DNA from: Dacryopinax spathularia | Lineage: Eukaryota; Basidiomycota; Dacrymycetes; Dacrymycetales; Dacrymycetaceae | Assembly (NCBI GenBank): GCA_037974965.1 | Contig: JBBPFI010000001.1 | Span: 372,001-436,000, forward strand | Length of the DNA stretch: 64,000 nt | Direction of reading: 5' to 3' | Shown: in pieces, positions 11,309 through 22,758 of the stretch | How positions within the stretch are numbered: position 1 is the stretch's first letter | Layout: the number at the start of each line of letters is the position of its first letter | Notes under the pieces: generated by a model | Database searches by the model: none | What the model was told of the DNA's origin: nothing | The model's input: only the letters and a program-made list of their open reading frames with translations | Made by a program: the position numbers and the translations under genes

Positions 11309-13679
11309 CTATTCCTCCTCAGTAACAACCCACCTCATCCCCCTCTCAAACCAATCCACCAGCCCTCCCTTTCCCTCCTCCCCTTCCTCAGGCGGCCAAG
11401 CCTTCCTAAGACTCTCAACCCTCCCCATCCCCGGCGTCCCCGGACTCGCCCCTTCCCTCCCGCTCGCGCGCTTCGACCAGACCGCCTCTACCCGGACTTG
11501 CCAGCCTTCTCCTTTTCCTTTCCCATCTCCTTCTCCTTTTCCATTTCCATCTCCTCCTTCTTTCCCTTCTCCCTTCCCTTTTCCTTGGCCCTCCCCCTGG
11601 CCCTGCCCGTCGCCGATCTTGATCTGGAAGCCGACCGCCCCCGAAGCCCACTCGCCCCACCCCCTCCCGCCCGACTGGACAACCCACTCCGCCCCTCCCG
11701 CCCTCCCCGCCCCACTCTCACCCAACACCCTCCCCCCCACGCGTCTAAACTGCTGCGCAAGCTGGTCCGCAATCAACCCGCTCAGGAACTTCCGCAGCTC
11801 TTTCTCCGAAGTGACCACTAATCCCGTGCGAGGAGTTTGGAGTAAGAGAGTGCAGGGGTATTCGACGCTCAGGTAAATGGGCGCGCATCCTTCTAGTGCA
11901 AGCCGGACTTCTCCGCCGAGGGCCCAGGGATCTTCTCCAAGTAGAGCGCGCCAGACAGAGGGAGCGTCGTCAGACACCAGCCTTTTCCTGATCGACAGTG
12001 CAAGCCCGGAGGACGAGAGGCCAAGGGAGAGAGAGGAGAGGGAGGAGAGGAGGAGGGAAGTGAATTGCGTGTATTGGAAGAGCTTTATTAGCGGTGTGAG
12101 GAGGGAGGGACGGGTGCGCGGGAGGTGCAGGAGGGGGAGGAGGGAGGCGAGCAGCTGGATCGCTGGCGACACTTGCTCTTTGCCTTGTGCTCCTTGTGCT
12201 CCTTGTACTCCTTGTGCTCCTTGTGCTCCTTCCGCTCCTAGTGCTCCGCCCGCTCCTGCGGCGCCCGGTGCGCTGTCTTCCGACAGCATTGCGGAAGAAG
12301 AGAGGTCGCCCGGGTCGACCAACTCAAAAACCAACACCAACCCCGGCAGCGGCCTCAACGCCACCACCCGTTCCCTAATAACCGGTTCCATCTGTACCAT
12401 CTCCATCGCCTCCGCCCTAACGCGATCAAACACCTCCCGATCCAGCACTTCCTTCTGCGCTTCCCGCAGCTGGGCATCCAACTGCGCTGCGTCGCCCGCA
12501 TCCCTTCCGGGTAAATTGGGGGGCTCGAGCAAAGAGCTGCCGGCGAGATGGGCGAGGGGGGATGGTTGGACGGCGCGCAGGGTGAGCCGGAGTCGACGGC
12601 CTGTACGGGTGGGGAAGAGCAGTTCGCCCGCTCCGCCGCCGCCGCCGCCGCCGCCTGTGGGGCTGAGGTGGGCGACGGCGCGAGCTCGGGAGGGGAGGGG
12701 GGCGCCTTCCATCCCGTAGTACACTTCGAAGTCTCTCGCTTCCTTCCCTGCTCCTCCTGCTCCGGCTGCTCTCCTCCGTCCTCCTGGCCCGAACCCGCGC
12801 TCAACACGAGGAGCTAGCCTCCATCCCTCGCGTAATGAGAGCGCGCGAGAGAAGTAGCGTGATTCTGCTTCCAGCGAGCGCTCGATATCCGAGGCTGCAC
12901 GGTCAAAGATGTGCGCTGCGTGTCTCAGAGACCTATTTTTGAGCCCAGCGACAAGCTGGAGTCTTTTGAGTTGCGTTGAGGTTGAGGGTGGGTGAGGAGT
13001 GGTGAGGGTTGCTGTCATTTGTGGGAGGCCGTCTAATGGGATTTGGGGTTGGGGGGGCTGGGAGTGGTGTTGAGGTGGGGGTTTGGGAGCGCTGGAGGAG
13101 GAGGGGGCGGAGGCTTGGAGTAGGGCGAGAAGGGTTTGGGAGGTGAGGGTTTGTTGCATTGCTTGTCTGCAGAGTACTCGTTAGCGAGTCTGGCAGGGAA
13201 AGAAGACAGGGAGAGGGGACGTACTGAAGCCTCATCAGAACCTCCTGCTTCAACCTCATCAACTCCTCAGGCCTAATGCCCTCTCCCTCCTCATCCTGAT
13301 CACTCTCCGCCTCCCCATCACTCCCACTCTCCTCCCCTTCCCCTGCCCCTGCTTCGCCCCTAGCAGCTCTGGCCCGCTCTTCCTCCTCCTCCCGCTTTAG
13401 ACTCTCGATACTGATGTCAGCATAGTCCCCCCTCTCCCATAACCTCCTCAGGTCTTTCGTAAGCTTCTCAGCGGCTGATAGGGGGGGCTGAAAGACCGGT
13501 TCGCCAGAGGGGAGGAGTTCGAGGAGTTTGTCTGCTCGCTGGGGGTCGCTGGGGGTGGGGTTAGAGGAAGAGGAGGGGGCGAGCAGGAGATGGGGGGAGA
13601 GGTGGAGCAGGAAGTCGTCCGCTTTGGAATGCGGTTGGCGTTGAGAGGGGGAGGTGAGGGTCGTTGAGGTGGTGGCCAT
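11309..13679 (-). CDS. MED17: Mediator of RNA polymerase II subunit 17
   Basis: Scaffold subunit of the Mediator head module (yeast Srb4). Two exons, 13679-13225 and 13166-11309, give about 770 aa; yeast Med17 is 687 aa. The conserved block STQLKRLQLVAGLKNRSLR, RAASDIERSLEAESRYF and ALSLREGWRLAPR is characteristic of Med17, preceded by an acidic N-terminal stretch and PLSAAEKLTKDLRRLWERGDY. Two low-complexity insertions stand out: a Gly-Ala-Gln repeat (QGAQGVQGAQGAQG, near 12190-12240) and a Gly/Lys/Glu repeat (GDGNGKGEGDGKGKGEG, near 11520-11590). Both are encoded by repetitive DNA and are probably disordered linkers. These repeats also keep the opposite strand open, which should not be read as genes. 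Confidence 0.88.
12184..12234. repeat. TGCTCCTTG minisatellite inside MED17
   Basis: About five to six near-perfect 9-nt units. Read on the minus strand they encode a Gln-Gly-Ala/Val tripeptide repeat in MED17. Confidence 0.8.
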
Positions 13680-13891
13680 AGTGCCTTGCAGGAGATAGTT
13701 GCCCGCAAGTAGAGGTAAGTAGGGAGCGTGTCTGCGGCAAGAACGCGATCGGGCAACTTCTTGTGAAGGACCCTTGTGAACCGGCGGCTGAGCTTCCTTC
13801 TTTCACTTAAGTTGATCGCCTTCAGATGATCGTCCGATCAGAACACGACCGATCGGGACACACGATCACAGATCAAGACGTAGTAGTATGA

Positions 13892-13939
13892 GGAGCGTGA
13901 CCTCACCAAAAGAGCGTGACCCACCAAAAGAGCGTGACC
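13892..13939. repeat. Three-copy direct repeat (about 19 nt)
   Basis: GAGCGTGACC occurs three times separated by (T)CACCAAAA. It lies upstream of MED17; function unknown. Confidence 0.75.
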
Positions 13940-14037
13940 CCGCCCAGTCCCTCACTTACAGTGGCGGAGGTAGTGGAGGGCGGCCCCGCCGCCCTTTCGC
14001 CACTCACCTCGAGTGGCGCTCACTGGCAGGAAGCAGG

Positions 14038-14061
14038 GAAGCCGGGAAGCCGGGAAGCCGG
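14038..14061. repeat. GAAGCCGG direct repeat
   Basis: Three tandem copies of GGAAGCCG in the intergenic region. No function seen. Confidence 0.65.
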
Positions 14062-15121
14062 CGCGGTCAGCATTACCCGATCCGGCAACCTTCCCTGACT
14101 GCTTCCGCCGAGAGGGATGGCCGGGCCGAGACTCTGTAGTGGCCTATCGGGTGCCGCTTTCGATGTGTGATGAGACGGGTTGTGTCGAGTCAGGTGTAAT
14201 GTAGCTTCTGGGCCGGCCCTTCATTAGAGCAATTGTTCTTGCGAATTGTTATGACATTCAAGTTAGAAGATGTACGGATCACACGGTAGAAAGTAGTACA
14301 GTATTATGTAGGGTTGAAGCACAGTAAAACCCGGTGCGGTCCCATTCCCGGCGTATGTAAGCATCCTCGTGCTCCGGCCCATAAGGCAGAATGAGGTGAG
14401 ACATCCACCCGTCGGTGCAGACTCTTCCCGTGCTCGCCTAGAGAGGGGAGCGGGGCGTTCGGACGACAGGTTGTGGTGTGCTGGTGTGTATCTTGCTCTC
14501 GACCGTTTACTCCGACCGTCCCTCCCCTTGCTCTGAGTGTGGTCTGTCCCCTACAGCGCCTGTGACGGTCCTACCCTTGCTTGACGAGCGAGGCGGTCTG
14601 CTACGTAGGCACGAGGAAGATCACGTTCCACTCGAGTAGGGATTACTGTACGGTCTAGCCCTCCTCCCACTACTCTCCGTCCCCAACAGCGCCCAGCCAG
14701 ACCACACGACAACGAGGCCTCGAGGCGCGCATCGCCGGTACTTACACCGCTCTCCTTCCGCGAACATCCACCGTCCTCGCTCCTCTCACCAGGCCTTCCC
14801 ATCTTCCCATAATCGGGCACGTCACTCGCCCTCCATCGCCCTACCCTGCCTACCCTTCCCCTTCGCTGCCTCCCTGCAGGCAGCCTGCAGCGTGGCCTCA
14901 CTCCCTCATTCATTCCCCCATCCCATCGGCGCTCCGCGCTGCCGATCCGGCGATCGATCTCCCTTCCCCTCCTTCCTTCCCCCTTCCTCCTTCTCCATTC
15001 ACGGCTTCCCCGCTTCTCCGGCTCTCGACCTCACCCGCTTCCGCCTTCCCACTTCCAGCTTCTGGTCAGGCGGACGCGGACTACATAACCCCCTATCCTC
15101 CCACCCCACAAAGCGACGAGG

Positions 15122-18100
15122 ATGGTCGAGCCCTCCTCAACGGCCAGCTCGACTTCCCCCACCACCGCCCACCCTACCGCCTCCCACGAGCAAGCAGGCC
15201 GCTCCACTCCTCAGGGGAATATGGCAATGTACAGCGTCTCGCTCACTCCTGACTCCCACCAGCACCACTCTTCCTCTGCTGGAGCTGCGGGTGATCTGGG
15301 CACACCGGTCAGTGCGAGTACCGCCACTGCTGGGCTTAAGAGACGCGCGACTGGGGGGACTGAGAATGGGAGTGCGGGTGGTGGAGGAGGGGCGAAGAAG
15401 AAGCAGAGGACGAGGGTGAGCTATAGTTGTTCGGAGTGTCATAGGAGGAAACAGAAGGTGCGTCCCTCTCTCTGTGTTTCTCTTTCTTCCTTTCTTTGCC
15501 TCTCTTTCCACCTTTACCCGCCTGTCCCTTGCCGATCTACCCCGTCCGCCCTCCTCACGGTGGGCTGGGGATGCCTTGTGCTTTCTCATGTCGTTTTGTC
15601 GAGGTTGATGTCGATGTGATCGTGCGGACGCCTATGCTAATGCCCCCACCAGTGCGACCGCCAAATCCCCTGCTCGCACTGCATAGCGCGCAAAGTGCCC
15701 GAGCTCTGCAAAGGCTACACCCCCGGCAAAGCCGACAGCGACCTCGCCGCCCGCCTCGCCCGCGTCGAAAGTATCATAGAACACGCCCTGCCGCAATACG
15801 CCTCCCGTCTCGGGTCCTCCATCCCCCAGTCGCCCAGCGAGATGGGGGACGACCCCGGTGACACGGACTCCGTTCTCGGTCGGGGCGAGAGCAGGCCTGG
15901 TCATACCGGCGGCCATGGGATGGCCGACGAGTCCGACCCTCAAGGAGGGATCCTGCAAGGAGGGAAATGGTACGGCTCGTCCGCCTCGGGGAGCGTGACG
16001 ACCCAGCCGCTGCTCGAGCAGCTGCATGCGCAGTCGGGCGAGCTGGGACCGGTGGAGGAGAACCAGACGCCTGCGGAGAAGCTGTTGAGACTTATACAGG
16101 ACTGTGGGGTGAGCGCGACGAAGGTGCCGGAATTGTTGAGGGAGCTGCCGGAGAGTAAGGCGATGACGGATCGGCTGGTGGATTTTTATTTTCAGCAGGT
16201 GTACGTCCTCCTTCCCTCTTTCCCTTCTTCCTCCTCTCCTCTTCCTCTCCTTCTCTTTCGCTTCCTCCTCTCTTTTATATCTCATTCGCCTGCCGCTGCT
16301 CCTGCCGCTGCCTTGTTCCTTCTTCCTTCGCAATGGGTGGTGCTATTGGGGGCAAAAGAGCCAAACTGACGTATATGCGCACGCAGGAACTACACCCGCT
16401 ACCCCCTCTACGAACCCGCATTCCGCGTCTCCTACGAATCGATCTACGCAAACGGCGGCAAGCTCCACCCGAACGACATCCGGTTCCTCCCGCTGCTGTT
16501 CGTGATCCTGGCCACTTCGGTGAGGCTGGCGCCGGAGCATTTGGTGGGGAACTCGGCGGCGAGGAGGATTACTAGTTTGAGGTATTATTGGGCTTGTACG
16601 TCGCGCATCCTCTTTCCGTTCTCGGACTCGGGAGATATTGATATGTATGCGTGTGTAGCGAGAAGGAGCTTGCTTATTGCCGCGGCGGTGCAGACGGACT
16701 CGCTTGAGCTTGTTCTTGCGAGGTTGTTGAGTTTCAGGTTCTTGATCTTCGAGAGAAGGATCACGGAGTGTTGGGCCCAGCTCGGCGCAGCGGTGCGGAC
16801 TGCTCAGGCTCTAGGACTACACAGGGACGGAACGAAGCTGGTAAGCGCCTCTTCTCATGACTCTGACTTCTGATAAAGACAGATGCTGATGAACGCGCAT
16901 AGGGCCTGGACGCATTCAACACCGAGTACAGAAGACGGATATGGGCCTACCTGTACCACGCCGACCGCACGCACGCGCTCATCCTCGGTCGCCCACCAAG
17001 CATATCAGACGACTACACCGACACGCTCCCGCCCTCCAACATCCCGGACGACGCTTTGCCAACCGCCCAAATCGTCATGCCCCAATCAGAGCCCCTGACC
17101 AAGCCAACGCTAATGACGTACCAAATCCTGCGGCACTCGCTCGCCACTATCATCGGGCATATCGTGCATCATTTCCAGAACTTGCGTGGCCATTCGCACT
17201 ATAGCGATGTGGTAGCGCTGGATCATGAGTTGGAAAACTTTGTGCAGCACTTACCGCCCCATTATTCCCTCGACCCGGATACGAGCCTGGACCACGTGTA
17301 CCACTTCGTCCCTGTCCACCGGTTCCTCATCATAACCGAGGTCTTCTTCGTCCGCATGTCGCTCCACCGGCCCTACCTCCTCCGCAGAAGCGATCGCTAC
17401 AACCTCTCCCGCTCCGCATCCTTCAAATCCGCGCGACTGGACTTCCGCGTCCGGCAGCTGTTCAAGCGGTCCGCGCCGAGAGAAGTGATGGGCAGCATGG
17501 GCGGCGGGTATAGGGAGTTCCAAGCCGCTATGACAGCTGGTATATCCCTCGTCCTGGACCCGGACGGACCGGAATCAGACTCGATGCGGCAGATAGTGGA
17601 CACGTTCATCCAAGAGCACATGAACATGGGCGACGAGCTGGACGAGACTACCCGGCGCGAGCTGAAGGTCATAGAGCTGCTGCAGTCGAAGGCCGCGAAA
17701 GGGCATAGGATCTCACTGAAGAGCGAGCCTGACGAGCCAGCTTCCGCTAGCACAGCGACGAACGGCTACGAGCCGAATGGGCAATTGGACCCGCAGACGA
17801 CCGCCAACATCCTGCTCAATATCAGTCAGGCTATCCCTCCCACTGCTGGCGTAGGATCTCCTTTCCCGAGCGCGGTATCCCCGAGCGCGCAGATCAACTC
17901 ACCCAGTAACGGCTACATGCCCTACCGCCACCCGTTCGCCCCTGGCCCGGGCAGCGACCAGCCCAACCCTTACCCGGCATTTTCCAGGATCATCGAGCGT
18001 CCGCAGAGCACGCTCTCAAACGGGAACGGAGCCCAGCTTTCCCCGACGGACGACGAGTCCGCCCAGGCCTTGCTGGACAAATGGTGCGACACCGCCGCTG

Positions 18101-18321
18101 GTTCCTCAGCTATCGGACTCCCCGGCGGGTGGTCACTGGGCGACGGGCTAGGCGGGGCAGGTATGACCCTCGAGGGAACTTTGGGGATGGGGGATCCCTT
18201 GGCGATGCCGATGGGGGGAGCGCAGTTGGGGGGGACGCAGGAGGAGTGGACGTATTGGGATAATCTGGTCGAGACTATTAGGGGGAGCTCGGTTGTGAGT
18301 GCGCAGGGGAGCGGGATATAA
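15122..18321 (+). CDS. Zn2Cys6 fungal-specific transcription factor
   Basis: Nuclear DNA-binding regulator of about 897 aa. Exons are 15122-15457, 15653-16200, 16387-16595, 16659-16840 and 16903-18321; all phases close. The binuclear zinc cluster is complete: Cys at 103, 106, 113, 119, 122 and 131 (CSECHRRKQK then CDRQIPCSHCIARKVPELC), split by intron 1, with a basic patch AKKKQRTR before it. A middle homology (fungal_trans) domain begins near NYTRYPLYEPAFRVSYE and contains LLSFRFLIFERRITECW, GLHRDGTKL and FNTEYRRRIWAYLYHADR. The C-terminal 250 residues are Ser/Pro/Gly-rich. The target is unknown. A decayed, intron-containing copy lies about 5.5 kb downstream in the same orientation. Introns 2 and 3 end in ATGCG-rich 3' ends (TATATGCGCACGCAG and GTATGCGTGTGTAG). 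Confidence 0.92.
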
Positions 18322-18980
18322 CACGATGCAACCCAACCCGACGCAACCCAACCCGACGGAGCGCGATCATGTTCAAAGTGTAAAGAAGCAGTGGGAAGTT
18401 TCTTGGTTTTCTGCTTTGATACTAGTACGTATGTGGATCTCTTTTTCTCTTTCTGTCCCTCTCTTTCTGTCTCCCTTTCTCGCTCGTTCGCTCTCGCTCT
18501 CGCCCTTCCGCTTACTCTGTCCTCTTGTTGTCGCGACGAAGACGAATCTATGCTGTATGTGACGACGCTTGTATACTATAGACGGACGTCGAATAGAATG
18601 TTGTGCTGTTTCCCTTTCCCTTTTCCCGTTGTCACCTTCTCCCGTCCTCTGGGGCTCTCATTCTAAGCAGATAGCGTGGCAGTAAGGGATGGACAATGAG
18701 TGAATATGATTCCTGCGCTGTTTGACCACGTAGTGGACCGGCCCTAGAGATACGTGGAGGACTAATTGATAGTTGATACATGCGAGGTGAAAGAGAGAGA
18801 GGTTGAAGGTTGTGGACAATGGGATGTATATTTAATCTTTCGCTCACACTAGGTTCCTTCCGTTTTCCTCTGCCGAGCTTTTATGCATTCGCTACCTCCG
18901 CTACGACAGCAGACTGCTCTAAAGCGATACGGTAACAGGGCAGTTGACCTTGGGTCACCCGCAGAAGTTCGGTCGGCGTG
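18322..18980. other. Convergent 3' intergenic region
   Basis: Lies between the stops of the Zn2Cys6 factor and kinase 1. Starts with a short CAACCCGACG direct repeat (about 18326-18360) and has a long CT-rich tract at about 18430-18510. No gene seen. Confidence 0.5.
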
Positions 18981-20402
18981 CTAATCAACATCCGTCGCGA
19001 CCATGAAAGGGTCTTCCAGCAATTCACTTGCTGTTGCTCTGTCTACAGGATCTATCTGTAGAAGCCTGCGCATGAACCGCAGAAATTCACCCTTCTCCTC
19101 CTCATCAACGTGAGCGGAAAGCTCTTCCAGGGTCGTCGATGGCACAAGAGCTTGGATGGAGGGCAGAAGCTTTCCTATAACCACGTCCAGTAAGTTAGGG
19201 ACATCGGCTATAGCTTGAGCGCTCCGCACCGTGCTCATCAAAGAACTGTCCACGGTTGTTCCCGGAAAGGCCAAACCCTTCCGAGGGTGCCCCGAACAGC
19301 CCGACCAGCTGAGCAATCTTGCGCTCCAAGGAGAATTTTCCGTCCTCGTCCAGTCCGCTACACAGGGGCTTCCCTTCCAGCATCTCCCAGCTCTGAATCA
19401 ACTATAAACGCGCTGGTAGGGGCGATCTGACTGCAACTCACCATTACTCCCAAACTCCAAATATCGACCGCAAACCCCCATTTTTGCCCCATGATTACCT
19501 CAGGAGCACGGTAGGGCACAATCTGGATGGAATGGGTATAAAACCACTGCTCATCGCTGATCGGAAGCGCAAGATCAAAGTCCGTCAACTTAGGTTTTCC
19601 TATGCTTGCTGTGGTCCATTCGAACTCTGACCTGCTCATGTATATGGTCCGGTCGGGTAGCACCTTGCGAGGTGGTGGGGACTGGCGTTCTTCCTCTTCG
19701 ACCTTGGAGAAATCAAAGGTCGATTCAAACCCGACAAGCACATTTTCCGGCTTGATATGTACTAGACTTAAGCAAGAATGAAAGTCTCGAGCTGAAGAAA
19801 GGCGACTGTACCCGTATGAACCACATTGCAATCATCGTGCAGGTAGCACAAGACGATCAAGAGAATCTTCATGTATATCCTTACAACGATGAAGGGAAAG
19901 CGACCGCCTTGCATCCTCTTTTGAAGAACATTCAGCGGCTCCCGAAGCGGTATGAACACCAGGCATGCGTGGGTGCCGTGCTGAGTCTCGATGTCGAACG
20001 TATCGTGCAACAGGCGAATGAAGTTCAGGGCTGGATGGTCGGGATCGACCGAGGCGATGTACTTCAATGACTCGCGCTCGTGTTCCGACATCCCATCGTT
20101 GGCGCAGACTTTGAGGGCAACGTACTCGATGTGCCCTGGAGATCTGATGCAGAAAACGTTGAGGAAGCTTCATCAAGGCTCGAGCCGTCTGCAACGTACG
20201 CATTCAGGTCTTTAGCCAACCACACTGTAGACCCTGCCCCCCATCCCAGCTTGCAGATGACTCGGTAGCGGCTGTTCAGAACTTCGCCAATTCGAACCGG
20301 ATAGAATCGCTCAGGGGTATAGTTGGGGAGCCTTTCTTCCTCAAAGAGGACGTCTGCTGGGATCAATTCCGGCTCTTCAGGCTCTTGCGGCGCCGTGGAC
20401 AT
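18981..20402 (-). CDS. SRPK-like kinase 1, predicted pseudokinase
   Basis: Five exons, read 20402-20200, 20143-19812, 19761-19442, 19392-19230, 19174-18981, give about 403 aa. This is a compact SRPK-type kinase without the usual spacer: [20 protein letters not shown], glycine loop [16 protein letters not shown]-lysine in [21 protein letters not shown] motif [10 protein letters not shown] and DIWSLGVM. The catalytic loop, expected as HTDIKPEN, reads VHIKPEN after splicing: the invariant Asp is replaced and Lys and Asn are kept. No alternative acceptor restores an Asp. The DFG position is DFD, as in the paralogue at 24485-25925. Exon lengths and intron phases match that paralogue almost exactly. 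Catalytic activity is therefore doubtful; a scaffold or pseudokinase role, or early decay, is inferred. Confidence 0.8.
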
Positions 20403-21234
20403 GATCACTGGCCAAGATGTTGCAGGAAGCGGGGTCAGCTACAAGTAAGTGGAAGCAGCATAAGAACCTAGAAGGACGCCGATGCACTGGCTTAAGTCCG
20501 AGCACGCTCATCAGTCGGATGATAGCAGTCTTGCTTGGAAGCATGCACTAAGCATGCACTCCAAACTTGCAACACGAGGCCATACGTTTGCGTCCGAAGT
20601 TCTGTGGCGTGCGAGCGCCGACTGTTTGATAGATGAATGTACCAATTGTTTTCGTCGGATCTTGCTGATGTCCTTCTCCAGCAATGAGGACGCATAGCGT
20701 TGCATCCGATGCTCTTGTTAAACGTGAACTTTGCGGTGACACATGCTCACAATGAACCGAGCCCTAAATGCAAGTAACAATTCGTGATCATGGCGACATG
20801 AGCGCGCAGAGCTCATGCGAGAGCCAAGGAACACAGTGAACCGAACGCAACCTTACCGCCAGGAACTGCAGATGTATGTTCGGATGTATTCTTATGCTGA
20901 GAGTGATCGCTCTTGCCCTCGACGATGAAGGAGGGAGGTGACAGATGCGACGATGAGGAGCCGAGACACAGACAGTCTCAAGCACAGACCCCCGGCAGGA
21001 TAGCATCCGCAGCCTAGCTGCATGCGTGCCCCCTGACTTGCCTGGCCCGTCCTGCTGAAGCTGGCGATGCTCAAGTGCATAGAACGGAAATGAGTACGAC
21101 CAAACGCTATCTGGTCTCTTTTTGCTATTCCCAGGTTTCACCAGACTCTGCTGTGGCTTGCGGGGGCACACCTCTGTGAGCAGTTTGGCGGTGAGCACTT
21201 CCTCTTAGATCTGACCTGTATGATGTTGATCTTC
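20403..21234. other. Intergenic region between kinase 1 and the pseudogene
   Basis: No recognisable gene. Several short open frames occur on both strands without conserved features. It includes the promoter of kinase 1. Confidence 0.4.
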
Positions 21235-22640
21235 CGACAGCTAAAGCATCTGCTCGTACTCCGTAGCCTATGAAGTTCCCTTGCTCTAGAAAGGCTACAC
21301 CTCGGCAGGGAAGACAGCGTTCCTGGGCGCAAGTTTCGTCCTTGTGGAATATGTCATGGCCCCGCTCTACCACGACCCGCTTCCTGTCCCCGCTCTTTCA
21401 CCTTGCCTTTCACTCCGACATATGCGACGAAGTTACGTGACCGGGGCGCGGTGGGATCCGTTCTGGGCAGCTTGGTGGGCAAGAAGACTCCGATTTGCAG
21501 CACGGTAGCCTCTGAGGCGGAAAATGGTCCTGGCGCTCGAGCGCCTCGGGACCGACCGCCTGCCGAGAAGCAGCTCTTCAGGCCCTTGCAGGGTCGTGGA
21601 TGAGTGCTATCAAGGTGTCGGAGGCCCGTAAGAAGCTGCGAAGGGTGAGGAGGGTAAGGAGATAACGGATTGGCTGGTGGATGTTGGGTTTCACCAGATG
21701 TATGCAGATGTGCGCCTTTCTATTTCGTCTTCTCCATCTGCCCCTTGCTCCCCTTCGTCTCGCTCCTCCACCCCTTGCTCATCCCCACCCAGTCCCCGCC
21801 TGCGAATGCTTCCTGTCCCGGAAGAAGTTGCTGATGTATGCGTTCGCGCAGAAACTACACCGGCTGCCGCCTGCATGAACTCGCATTCCTCGTCTCCCAC
21901 AAATCTACCTACGCCGATGGCGGTAAAAATTCCCTCTATCCGAAAGATATCCGTTCCTTCACTCTCCTAGCCGTCATACTGGCCACCTTCGTTGGCTGGC
22001 GCGGCCGCAGTGGGGAAAAAAGGTCGGCTTCGCGGAGGATTTTGAGTTCGCATTTACGCTTGTACGTGGCTTATTTTCTCCCTTCCTGGTATTGGAAGAT
22101 GCTGACATGTATGTGCGTACTAAGGGGAGGCCTCAGCTCGCTACTACCGCTGTCCAGATGGACTCGCCTGAGCATGTAATGGGCCAGCAATGTAGCTTCC
22201 AGTTTATGATTTCGGAGGGCAGCATCACGGGGTGTTGCGCTCGGCTCGGGGCTGTAGTACGTACAAGCCAGGCACTCGACCGAGACGGATGGCATAAACC
22301 TGGTATGGAACTCTCTTCATCTATGGAGATGGAGACGCTGATGGTTGCATGTAGGGCTTGTGCGTTCCGCACTGGATACAATAGGCCGATACAGCCGGCT
22401 TGTACAGCGCGACAAGCTTTCACCCGCACCAATATAGCTGACGACGCATCGCCCACCGTGATAATCCCCATTTCTCCTTCGGGCCCGCCTACTGAGCCCA
22501 CGCTCATGTTCCACCAATTCTGTTATTCCCCGCCATCATCACGGGGCATATCGCCCATCATTTCAGAACATCTGTGGGCACTCGCATTATTCGGTCATCG
22601 TAACGCTCGACCACGAGCTGAAACATTACCGGGAAGGCCA
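21235..22640 (+). pseudogene. Decayed copy of the Zn2Cys6 transcription factor
   Basis: DNA-level similarity to 15660-17235 runs in order along this stretch. Examples: AAAGGCTACACC (21290 versus 15710), GATTGGCTGGTGGATG (21670 versus 16170), AACTACACCGGCTGCC (21852 versus 16388), GCCGTCATACTGGCCACCTTC (about 21970 versus 16505), CAGATGGACTCGCCTGAGC (22155 versus 16690) and GGGGCATATCGCCCATCATTTC (22543 versus 17155). Positions of introns 2, 3 and 4 can be recognised, so the copy arose from genomic DNA and not from mRNA. No frame is open throughout, several blocks are missing or scrambled, and no exon 1 (first half of the zinc cluster) was found. It is a dead duplicate. Confidence 0.85.
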
Positions 22641-22758
22641 AGAGCTTCTAAACTCGCATCGGCATATACAACAATTGGGTCATTCGCAAACACTATACAA
22701 CTCTATAGATATGATGCGGCGAAGTGGGGCCTCGTCTCGCGGCTCCACAACTGGGGCT

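Larger units (their letters stand above)
13680..15121. other. Divergent intergenic region, MED17 and Zn2Cys6 factor
   Basis: 1.44 kb without a supportable gene. It holds two small direct repeats (13892-13939 and 14038-14061) and a strongly pyrimidine-rich stretch from about 14760 to 15060. The latter is probably promoter and long 5' leader of the transcription factor. No TATA box is evident. Confidence 0.5.

Noticed and set aside
11415-11821. Pro/Arg-rich and Gly/Arg-rich frames on both strands within MED17
   Set aside because: They arise from purine-biased low-complexity DNA that encodes the MED17 Gly/Lys/Glu repeat; no independent coding features.
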